Assembly (NCBI GenBank): GCA_019423025.1
Contig: JAHZCD010000009.1
Location: 65,099 to 86,266 of the forward strand
DNA from: Haemophilus sp.
GTDB lineage: Bacteria > Pseudomonadota > Gammaproteobacteria > Enterobacterales > Pasteurellaceae
Reading direction: 5' to 3'
Length of the DNA: 21,168 nucleotides
In this document: one piece after another, positions 14,862 to 21,168 of the stretch
Numbering within the stretch: position 1 is the first letter of the stretch
Layout: each line of letters opens with the position of its first letter
Notes under the pieces: generated by a model
Seen by the model: only the letters and a program-made list of their open reading frames with translations
Told to the model about the DNA's origin: nothing
Database searches by the model: none
Translations under genes and position numbers: made by a program

Positions 14862-16013
14862 CTACTCTACGGATTTTAAGTATTCAACCAGCTTTAAGCC
14901 AATCTCTCTTCGCCATCCTAAAAGCAAATCGGGCTGTTTTGTTATATCTTCATTTTTTAACCAGACACATTTAATGAGATCTTCTAAATTCCGTTTACTG
15001 GCTAGAATATCGATAGTTAATCCTTTTGGCGTCAGTTCATAAGCTTTTTCTTGTAATAATCGAATTGCCTTTTTATAACGAGGATCATCAACAATACGCA
15101 CTAAACGTTTAGGATAATCATAAGGGGAAATTCGGCGGCTTTGTGCTAACAATTGAAGCATTTTTTTACCACGCACACGGACTTCATTTTCAGATAATCC
15201 AAGCGCTAACATTTCTGATGTATTACGAGGATTATTTTTTGCCACTTTCCAAAGGTTGTCTGATTTCACCACATAAGAAAGGGCTAAGTTTCGAGCCATT
15301 GCCGTTTCTTGTCGCCACTTTGCCAATAGCTGTAAACGCGCTAATTCAAGGGGATTAAGCTTCCAGACATTTGGAATATCTAAATAAGCTTTATTTGGAT
15401 CACGATCGTCTAATTTACTGGTTTTCGAGATCGCAAGCTGGCAATCATCAATTACCGCTTGAAGCCAAGGTGATTGCGCTAATTCTATTTGCATCTTTTG
15501 ATAGACCGGCAAGAGATACCATACATCCCCTGCGGCATATTGTAGCTGTACGGGTGAAAGTGGACGTTTTAGCCAGTTTGTACGTGTTGCCCCTTTATCC
15601 ATTTCAATGCCTAAATAATGTAATACCAATTTGGCCAGGCCCGCTGAATTAGCAAAACCTAAAAAACGCGCCATAATTTGCGTATCCATCATAGGCTGTG
15701 GAAGTGCATCAAACTCTTGTAAGAAAACCAATAAATCTTCATTACAAGCATGCAAAATTTTTGTCACCTGCTGATCGCGTAATAATTCCACAAAAGGTGA
15801 AAAATCAGTAATGGATAAAGGATCGATCAATGAAACACGTTCACCATCATAAAGTTGAATTAATCCTAATTTAGGATAATAGGTCGATACCCGCATAAAT
15901 TCGGTATCTAAAGCGACCGCACTTTGCTGACGAGCTAACTGGCAAACCTGAGCCAGTTCTTCATTATTTTGAATTAACGTAAAGTGCGGTTGATTTTGGC
16001 ATTCTTTTATCAT
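14862..16013 (-). CDS. rnd: Ribonuclease D
   Basis: 3'-5' exoribonuclease of the DEDDy family that trims tRNA and small stable RNA 3' ends. Exo I is LDTEF with Asp36 and Glu38; Exo II is in HACNEDLLVFL; Exo III is in AAGDVWYLLPVY with the catalytic Tyr. Two HRDC domains follow, the first visible around LARLQLLAKWRQETA. I start at ATG 16013 (MIKECQNQ, 383 residues; E. coli 375). A TTG at 16034 would add seven residues; neither has a clear SD, so the start is uncertain. Two uptake cores lie in the first 50 codons. It lies downstream of fadD as in E. coli, but with a hairpin in between. Confidence 0.94.
   Translation of the reverse strand: MIKECQNQPHFTLIQNNEELAQVCQLARQQSAVALDTEFMRVSTYYPKLGLIQLYDGERVSLIDPLSITDFSPFVELLRDQQVTKILHACNEDLLVFLQEFDALPQPMMDTQIMARFLGFANSAGLAKLVLHYLGIEMDKGATRTNWLKRPLSPVQLQYAAGDVWYLLPVYQKMQIELAQSPWLQAVIDDCQLAISKTSKLDDRDPNKAYLDIPNVWKLNPLELARLQLLAKWRQETAMARNLALSYVVKSDNLWKVAKNNPRNTSEMLALGLSENEVRVRGKKMLQLLAQSRRISPYDYPKRLVRIVDDPRYKKAIRLLQEKAYELTPKGLTIDILASKRNLEDLIKCVWLKNEDITKQPDLLLGWRREIGLKLVEYLKSVE
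15916..15924 (-). repeat. DNA uptake sequence core (in rnd)
   Basis: Exact AAGTGCGGT on the minus strand, read as Ser-Ala-Val just before the Exo I aspartate of RNase D. Confidence 0.9.
15982..15990 (+). repeat. DNA uptake sequence core (start of rnd)
   Basis: Exact AAGTGCGGT on the plus strand, in opposite orientation to the copy 57 bp away. The rnd frame reads through it as Pro-His-Phe, a different frame from the other coding copies here. Confidence 0.9.
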
Positions 16014-16048
16014 TGTAATAGGATGTATTTTCAAATAGAGTTACAGAC

Positions 16049-16076
16049 TAAACAGGGATATGAACACATATCCCTG
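16049..16076 (-). terminator. Hairpin between fadD and rnd
   Basis: CAGGGATATG (16053-16062), a 4-nt loop, CATATCCCTG (16067-16076): a perfect 10-bp stem 6 nt past the fadD stop. On the minus strand only TTTAG follows, so termination may be partial and let some transcripts continue into rnd. Confidence 0.6.
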
Positions 16077-16082
16077 ATTTAA

Positions 16083-17771
16083 TTAATGTTGCGCGCGTTT
16101 TGCTATTTCTTCATCACGCAGTATGCGTCTTAAAATTTTGCCGACATTACTTTTCGGCAATTCATCGCGAAACTCAATATCTTTCGGGACTTTATAACCT
16201 GTGAGATGTTGTCTGCAATGCTGGCGTAATTCATCACGCGTGAGGCTATCATCTTTCTTCACAACGAAGATTTTAATGGTTTCTCCTGACACTTCGTGTG
16301 GCACGCCGATAGCGACGACTTCAGCGACTTTATAATTTAGCATCACCACATCTTCGATTTCATTTGGATAAACGTTGAAGCCTGAAACTAAGATCATGTC
16401 TTTTTTGCGGTCAACAATACGGAGGCTATAGCTCTCGTCCATAATGACGATGTCACCCGTTGCCATCCAGCCATCTTTAAGTACTTCAGCTGTCGCTTCA
16501 GGACGTTGCCAATACCCACGCATGACTTGTTCACCTTTAACCCAAAGCTCTCCGGCTTCACCAAGTTGTGCTTCTGAGCCATCATCTTTGATAATTTTAA
16601 TATCAGTATTTGGCACTGGTACACCGATTGTACCATTGTGTTTCACCACATTAATCGGACAAGCGGCAATTAGCGGTGAGCATTCTGTCATGCCGTAACC
16701 TTCAATAATGTTACAGCCGGTTAAATCATGCCAACGTGTTGCGACTGATTGCTGGATCGCCATACCGCCGCCAACAGAAAGTTTTAATCGTGAAAAATCC
16801 ACTTCTTTGAAATTTTCATTATTAAGCAGCGCATTAAACAAGGTATTTACCCCTGTAATCGCTTCAAAGCGGTATTTTTTGAGCTCTTTAACAAAGCCAT
16901 CAATATCACGTGGATTCGTAATTAAAAGCGCAGTCACGCCAAGCTCTAAGAAAAGTAAACAGTTTACCGTTAAGGCAAAAACATGATAAAGCGGTAAAGC
17001 CAGTACGGCAACGCGTTGCTTAGCATGATCGCCAATAAATGGCTCTGCAATCCACTTCGCTTGGAAAATATTGGTAATAATATTGCCATGAGTCAGCATA
17101 GCGCCCTTGGCAACACCTGTCGTTCCGCCTGTATATTGTAAGAAAGCTAGATCTTCACGATCGACTTGAGGACGAACATATTGGCGAAATTTACCAATAC
17201 TCAATACTTCACGGAAAGTGACGGCATTCGGTAATTTATATTTTGGCACTAATTTTTTAACGTATTTCACAACAAAATTGACCAAATTACGCTTACCAAA
17301 AGAAAGCTGATCGCCCATTCTTGTCAAAATCACGTGCTTCACTTTAGTATTAAATACAATTTTTTCTAAGGTTGAAGCAAAGTTTGAAACCACAACAATG
17401 GCTGTTGCGCCGCTATCTTGTAACTGATGTTCTAATTCACGTGGGGTATAAAGTGGATTTACGTTTACCACAACTAAACCCGCACGTAAGATACCAAAAA
17501 GCGCAATAGGATATTGCAATAAATTCGGCATCATCAACGCAACACGCTCACCACGTTCTAACTTTAATTCATTTTGTAAATAAGCGGCAAATGCACGGCT
17601 ACGCTCTTCTAATTTACGAAATGTTAAAAACTGCCCCATGTTGATATAGGCGGGACGGTCTGGGTGCTCACGAATTGCTTTATCTAAAATATCGAGAATT
17701 GAATCATACTTGGATGTATCCAGTGTGGTAGGTGAACCTTCTGGATAATTTTGAAACCAAACTTTTTCCAT
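16083..17771 (-). CDS. fadD: Long-chain fatty acid-CoA ligase FadD
   Basis: Activates fatty acids to acyl-CoA through an acyl-AMP intermediate at the inner membrane. The 562 residues match E. coli FadD (561). The ANL-superfamily motifs are complete: P-loop YTGGTTGVAKG (213-223), YGMTECSP near 360, the hinge and FACS segment DGWMATGDI through RIVDRKKDMI and SGFNVYPNEIE (about 430-470), and the C-terminal catalytic Lys in KSNVGKILRR. SD AAGGAT 6-7 nt before the ATG. It follows the slp-family gene after 46 bp without a visible terminator, so a yoaA-tsaB-slp-fadD transcript is likely. In Haemophilus-type organisms lacking obvious beta-oxidation, its role may be phospholipid synthesis from scavenged fatty acids (inference). 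Confidence 0.96.
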   Translation of the reverse strand: MEKVWFQNYPEGSPTTLDTSKYDSILDILDKAIREHPDRPAYINMGQFLTFRKLEERSRAFAAYLQNELKLERGERVALMMPNLLQYPIALFGILRAGLVVVNVNPLYTPRELEHQLQDSGATAIVVVSNFASTLEKIVFNTKVKHVILTRMGDQLSFGKRNLVNFVVKYVKKLVPKYKLPNAVTFREVLSIGKFRQYVRPQVDREDLAFLQYTGGTTGVAKGAMLTHGNIITNIFQAKWIAEPFIGDHAKQRVAVLALPLYHVFALTVNCLLFLELGVTALLITNPRDIDGFVKELKKYRFEAITGVNTLFNALLNNENFKEVDFSRLKLSVGGGMAIQQSVATRWHDLTGCNIIEGYGMTECSPLIAACPINVVKHNGTIGVPVPNTDIKIIKDDGSEAQLGEAGELWVKGEQVMRGYWQRPEATAEVLKDGWMATGDIVIMDESYSLRIVDRKKDMILVSGFNVYPNEIEDVVMLNYKVAEVVAIGVPHEVSGETIKIFVVKKDDSLTRDELRQHCRQHLTGYKVPKDIEFRDELPKSNVGKILRRILRDEEIAKRAQH

Positions 17772-17817
17772 TTTTTATCCTTATTCTTTGGAAAATTTTC
17801 TTAATTCTATCATTTAG

Positions 17818-18360
17818 TTAATAGAGATAATAGCGAATTTCAGGCTCGCCATACCAATAATACGGTCGTCTACCGAAAAAGCCCCAATCATCCCACATAT
17901 CATCTGGATAATAATAACTTTGTGAAAGCTTCCATACACGATAATAATTGGTTTTAATAACCGGATAAATATAGTTGGCTTGATCGACCTTGCCTTGTTC
18001 TGTTTTCAGCAAAGTCCCTCCAATTGTAATAAATTGATCTTTTAAGCTTTCAGGCTCTACAAAACCATCAAGATAAGTGATAAAACGTCCATTAGGCTGT
18101 TCATCAATCATAGGTTTTGCTGAGGTTGCATAGACTGGATAGCTTAATACTTCAATTTTAGTTTTATTCGGCAAGGCTTGTGCGGTTAATACTTTTCCAC
18201 CTAAACGAATTGATTTGCACTGACAGCTATAATCACTCGGTTGAATTGAAGATAATGATTTTAAAGTAAACTGCTCTTTTTCCAACCCTTTCGGCGCATT
18301 GACACATCCCACTAAAGTGGCCGAAAGTGCGGTCAAAACTAAGATCGTTTTTTTATTCAT
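17818..18360 (-). CDS. Slp/YeaY family outer-membrane lipoprotein
   Basis: From ATG 18360 (SD AAGGAG, 6 nt upstream) the protein has 180 residues. MNKKTILVLTALSATLVGC is a lipoprotein signal peptide with lipobox LVGC and lipidated Cys19. The body matches the Slp family (RLGGKVL, YLDGFVEPESLKDQFITIGGTL, the YPV/YPVIK segments). Residue +2 after Cys is Asn rather than Asp, consistent with outer-membrane sorting. The last 35 residues are striking, with 14 Tyr, Trp or Phe (SYYYPDDMWDDWGFF... to ...YYLY). Position between tsaB and fadD matches E. coli yeaY. Slp proteins are linked to starvation or acid stress; the exact role is unknown. A TTG two codons upstream is not preferred. Confidence 0.9.
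   Translation of the reverse strand: MNKKTILVLTALSATLVGCVNAPKGLEKEQFTLKSLSSIQPSDYSCQCKSIRLGGKVLTAQALPNKTKIEVLSYPVYATSAKPMIDEQPNGRFITYLDGFVEPESLKDQFITIGGTLLKTEQGKVDQANYIYPVIKTNYYRVWKLSQSYYYPDDMWDDWGFFGRRPYYWYGEPEIRYYLY
18325..18333 (+). repeat. DNA uptake sequence core (lipoprotein signal peptide)
   Basis: Exact AAGTGCGGT on the plus strand. In the lipoprotein frame it encodes Thr10-Ala11-Leu12 of the signal peptide, the same reading as in dacB. Confidence 0.9.
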
Positions 18361-18380
18361 CTTCAACTCCTTTTTGAAAA

Positions 18381-19091
18381 TTATTCACGCCCTGGTAATT
18401 TTTTCCAAGTTACTTCATTACGCAAATAAACAGGTTCAATTTCTAAGGCGGATATGACTTTATTTTGAGCATAATCTGTTAAAGCAAGCTCAAGCATATA
18501 TTGTGCAGAAGGTAAAATAATATCACTTCCTTCTAAACCACTGTCTTTAAATTGAGAATACGCAGCCCAACCAGTACCGACTCGATAGGCGGTTAAATCT
18601 GAAAACTGTTCAAGCACTTTTTCTGGTTGGCAAACTTGTTCTTCAATGACAGGACTCCATTGGAAAAATTCACCCAATTCTGACCGCACTTTTTCTCGTT
18701 TTACTTGAGAAAAATAAACTTCATTCATTCTCGCATCAATGGCAGCTACCACATTTTCAGCTTGATGTAATTCAAATGCAGCCTGAGCCATTGCAGTTAA
18801 ATTTGATACCGCAATAACAGGTAAATCAGCCCCTAATGCAAGCCCTTGAGCAATCCCTGCACCGACACGAACACCAGTAAAACTACCCGGGCCGCGTCCA
18901 AACGCTAACGCATCCACTTGTTTCAAATTGATACCTGAATTAACAAGTAACTCATCAACCATTGGAAGAATACGTTTTGTGTGTGTACGTTGTGCTAATT
19001 CATCTAGATGTGTTTTTTCGCCTTTATGCCAAAGTGCAACAGAACAGGCTTCTGTTGAAGTATCAAGTGCTAATAAGGTGATATTTTTCAT
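18381..19091 (-). CDS. tsaB: tRNA threonylcarbamoyladenosine synthesis protein TsaB
   Basis: Partner of TsaD and TsaE in making t6A37 of ANN-decoding tRNAs; TsaB is the scaffold that dimerises with TsaD. The 236 residues (E. coli 231) show an ASKHA fold: LALDTSTEACSVAL at 6-19, the conserved GRGPGSFTGVRVG near 65-77, and the characteristic LEIEPVYLRNEVTWKK end. The start at 19091 follows the yoaA stop by only 2 nt, with GGA inside the end of yoaA as SD, so translation is probably coupled. It ends 20 bp before the lipoprotein gene. Confidence 0.96.
   Translation of the reverse strand: MKNITLLALDTSTEACSVALWHKGEKTHLDELAQRTHTKRILPMVDELLVNSGINLKQVDALAFGRGPGSFTGVRVGAGIAQGLALGADLPVIAVSNLTAMAQAAFELHQAENVVAAIDARMNEVYFSQVKREKVRSELGEFFQWSPVIEEQVCQPEKVLEQFSDLTAYRVGTGWAAYSQFKDSGLEGSDIILPSAQYMLELALTDYAQNKVISALEIEPVYLRNEVTWKKLPGRE
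18683..18691 (-). repeat. DNA uptake sequence core (in tsaB)
   Basis: Exact AAGTGCGGT on the minus strand, read as Lys-Val-Arg-Ser in a surface-like charged stretch of TsaB. Confidence 0.9.
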
Positions 19092-19093
19092 TA

Positions 19094-21016
19094 TTAATCC
19101 ATTTTCTCATTTTGTAAGAATTGTACCACTTTGTTGAGATCTCGGGTACGGGTTGAATTAGGTAAACTTTTTAGAAAGGTTTCGCCGTAATTTCGCATCA
19201 CAAGACGATTATCACAAATAATTACCGCACCACGATCTGTTACATCTCGAATTAGACGTCCTACACCTTGTTTTAGCGTAATAACCGCTTCAGGGATCTG
19301 TATATCATTAAACGGATCGCCTCCTTGTAATCGGCAATCTTCAATGCGTGCTTTTAGTAAAGGTTCATCTGGTGCGGTAAAAGGCAATTTATCAATAATG
19401 ACTAAGGAAAGTGCATCACCACGTACATCTACACCTTCCCAAAAGCTAGAGGTGGCAACCAATACACTATGGGTTTCATGAATAAATTGTTCGAGTAATT
19501 TAGCTTTAGGCATTTCACCTTGCAATAAGATAGAAAGCTCACTATTTTCTCTAAAATACTCTGCCAAGCCTCTCATCATTAAATAGGAAGTACAAAGCAC
19601 AAAGCATCGCCCTTTATTCGCTTCAATGATAGGCAACAACATTTCACCAAGAGATTGTAACGTATTATTTTGATTCGTTGTCGGTAAATAACGTGGTACA
19701 CAAAGTAGCGATTGATTAGGATAATCAAAAGGACTGTGAAGAATTTTTTGTTCTGCTTGCTCAATACCAAGGCGCTGACAGAAATGATTAAAAGTGCCGC
19801 CAACTTCAAGCGTCGCTGAGGTGAAAATCCAAGCGGCTTCTTTATTATTTAACTGTTCACCAAATTTATCTGCGACAGTAAGTGGCGTAATATGCAAACC
19901 AAATTGTCGCCCCATACTTTCGTACCAATAACAATAGCCTACAATAGCCGTATCACAAAGACGAATTAATTGATTCTTGATACTTTCAGTACGTTCAAAA
20001 ATACTATCCAAAGTCTGAGAGCGCCCTAATGCAATCTTGATAACTTCAGAAAGAAACTCAATTTTTTCTTGTAATAATTCAACCGATTTTTTGACCGCAC
20101 TTTGCTTAAATAGCTCACGCCAATTTCCTCGCTGATTTCCTTCACCAAGTAGAAGACGGAAATCCTGAATGACTTTAAGCAAAGTATCTGCCGTTGTACC
20201 CAGCTGTGGCATATCTTTCAATTCTGTTCGATAAACAATATTGATATCTTTACATAAATCAAATAACTGGCGAGAGGTTAATGATTGACCAAAATACTGG
20301 CTTGCAATATCGGGAAGTTGATGGGCTTCATCAAAAATAATAACTTCTGCATTAGGGATAAGCTCACCAAAGCCACTTTCTTTTACCGCCATATCAGCAA
20401 AGAAAAGATGATGATTTACAACAACGAGATCTGCATTTAACGCTTTTTTACGAGCTTGTGCTACATAGCATTCAGCGTAGTTAGGGCAATCTGTTCCCAA
20501 ACAACTTTCTGCCGTGCTCGTCAATTGAGGCAAAATTGGGCTATCTTCAGCCAATTCAATACATTCTGTTAAATCACCTGTTTTCGTCGCATTATTCCAT
20601 TTTCTTACTTTACTTAAATCGGCTAAAACAGATTTATCCCCAAGCACACCTTGAGCAATAACTTGATCCAGACGCTCCAAACATAAGTAATTAGATCGCC
20701 CTTTTAATAACGCAATTTTTCCTGAATAATTTAAGGCTTTTTTTATGGCGGGAAGATCTCTTGAAAAAAGCTGATCTTGTAGATTTTTAGAGCCGGTTGA
20801 AATAATCGTTTTCTTTCCAGCAATGAGTGCCGGTGCCAAATAAGCAAAAGTCTTTCCAGTACCTGTTCCAGCTTCTACAACAAGCGGTCGCTTATGTTGA
20901 ATAGCATATCCTACAGATTGAGCCATTTCGAGTTGTTCTGCTCGTGGCTTAAATCCTTTGATATTCTTACTCAATTCGCCATCATTGGAAAAGATCTTAC
21001 TTATCTGTTTTTTCAT
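19094..21016 (-). CDS. yoaA: ATP-dependent DNA helicase YoaA (DinG/XPD family)
   Basis: Superfamily 2 iron-sulfur helicase; in E. coli YoaA works with the clamp-loader subunit HolC (chi) in tolerance of replication damage. The 640 residues (E. coli 636) carry Walker A AGTGTGKT (49-56), four Fe-S cysteines at 112, 172, 177 and 183 (LCLERL, ESCLGTDCPNYAEC), the DEAH box in VIIFDEAHQLPD, and the C-terminal motif VI in QGVGRLIRD. The iron-sulfur cluster and lack of an exonuclease domain separate it from Gram-positive DinG. ATG 21016 is the only reasonable start but has no clear SD. Gene order yoaA-tsaB follows E. coli. It starts about 86 bp beyond the rRNA operon terminator. Confidence 0.95.
   Translation of the reverse strand: MKKQISKIFSNDGELSKNIKGFKPRAEQLEMAQSVGYAIQHKRPLVVEAGTGTGKTFAYLAPALIAGKKTIISTGSKNLQDQLFSRDLPAIKKALNYSGKIALLKGRSNYLCLERLDQVIAQGVLGDKSVLADLSKVRKWNNATKTGDLTECIELAEDSPILPQLTSTAESCLGTDCPNYAECYVAQARKKALNADLVVVNHHLFFADMAVKESGFGELIPNAEVIIFDEAHQLPDIASQYFGQSLTSRQLFDLCKDINIVYRTELKDMPQLGTTADTLLKVIQDFRLLLGEGNQRGNWRELFKQSAVKKSVELLQEKIEFLSEVIKIALGRSQTLDSIFERTESIKNQLIRLCDTAIVGYCYWYESMGRQFGLHITPLTVADKFGEQLNNKEAAWIFTSATLEVGGTFNHFCQRLGIEQAEQKILHSPFDYPNQSLLCVPRYLPTTNQNNTLQSLGEMLLPIIEANKGRCFVLCTSYLMMRGLAEYFRENSELSILLQGEMPKAKLLEQFIHETHSVLVATSSFWEGVDVRGDALSLVIIDKLPFTAPDEPLLKARIEDCRLQGGDPFNDIQIPEAVITLKQGVGRLIRDVTDRGAVIICDNRLVMRNYGETFLKSLPNSTRTRDLNKVVQFLQNEKMD
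20094..20102 (-). repeat. DNA uptake sequence core (in yoaA)
   Basis: Exact AAGTGCGGT on the minus strand, read as Ser-Ala-Val in YoaA. Confidence 0.9.
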
Positions 21017-21097
21017 AATTATTGCTATCTAGAAATAGGCGAAGATTTTATCATTATTAGACTAATTTATATATGAATTATAATATTTTATATAAAA

Positions 21098-21127
21098 CAA
21101 AAACCCCAAGCTCTTCAGCTCGGGGTT
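21098..21127 (-). terminator. Intrinsic terminator of the rRNA operon
   Basis: On the minus strand AACCCCGAGCT, GAAG, AGCTTGGGGTT forms an 11-bp stem with one G-U pair, followed by TTTGTTTT. It lies about 9 nt past the 5S rRNA 3' end. The spacer 21017-21097 is extremely A/T-rich and probably holds the yoaA promoter, but no clear hexamer pair is seen (best -10 is TAAAAT on the minus strand near 21049). Confidence 0.9.
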
Positions 21128-21135
21128 CACATTCA

Positions 21136-21168
21136 CTACCTGGCGGTGTCCTACTCTCACATGGGGAA
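21136..21168 (-). rRNA. rrf: 5S ribosomal RNA, 3' end only
   Basis: On the minus strand the last 33 bases read as the conserved 5S 3' end: CCCCATGTGAGAGTAGG followed by ACACCGCCAGGTAG, closely like E. coli (CATGCGAGAGTAGGGAACTGCCAGGCAT). The CGCCAGG would pair with the CCTGGCG at the absent 5' end. The gene continues past the right edge of the window, so a full rRNA operon probably lies beyond. The exact 3' end (21136 or 21137) is approximate. Confidence 0.92.

Noticed and set aside
1..21168. A new defence, toxin-antitoxin, prophage or secretion system.
   Set aside because: Every long reading frame except the left-edge repeat gene belongs to a recognised core family in conserved order. No integrase, transposase, att-like repeats, tRNA-associated insertion or atypical composition was seen.

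Overview
The window is ordinary chromosomal DNA from a gamma-proteobacterium of the family Pasteurellaceae, most likely the genus Haemophilus or a close relative. The main evidence is 14 exact copies of the 9-bp Hin-type DNA uptake core AAGTGCGGT (either strand) in 21 kb. The low-GC codon usage and protein sequences that look like Haemophilus orthologues agree with this. I cannot fix the species from the sequence. No insertion sequence, prophage, integrase or CRISPR array is visible.

Layout, left to right. (1) Positions 1-824, minus strand: the 5' part of a gene for a highly charged, all-helical protein built from 11- and 18-residue repeats resembling LEA proteins; it runs off the left edge. 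(2) 1031-7031: sixA, glmM, folP, ftsH and rlmE on the minus strand, with yhbY divergent on the plus strand. (3) 7064-9132: greA (minus) and dacB (plus), divergent. Apart from sixA, blocks 2-3 keep the Escherichia coli order dacB-greA-yhbY-rlmE-ftsH-folP-glmM. (4) 9257-11280: the cvpA-purF operon (minus) with a clear PurR operator upstream. (5) 11385-14774: yfbV (minus), divergent from ackA and pta (plus), the acetate overflow pathway. (6) 14862-21016: yoaA-tsaB-slp/yeaY-fadD-rnd on the minus strand, again in E. coli order. (7) At the right edge, the 3' end of a 5S rRNA gene and the terminator of its rRNA operon, minus strand.

The genes are mostly core metabolism and housekeeping: cell-wall precursor and remodelling (glmM, dacB), folate (folP), purines (purF), acetyl-phosphate/acetate (ackA, pta), fatty-acid activation (fadD), protein quality control (ftsH), ribosome and tRNA maturation (rlmE, yhbY, tsaB, rnd), transcription elongation (greA) and DNA damage tolerance (yoaA). 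Transcription units are separated by well-formed intrinsic terminators, several built from uptake sequences. No intergenic gap exceeds 300 bp.

I found no new multi-gene system. The points most worth a second look are the repeat protein at the left edge; a phosphotransacetylase of only 483 residues, which lacks the middle of the usual ~710-residue enzyme and its P-loop; a strong terminator between ackA and pta; and a hairpin lying almost at the predicted 5' end of the PurR-controlled cvpA-purF transcript.
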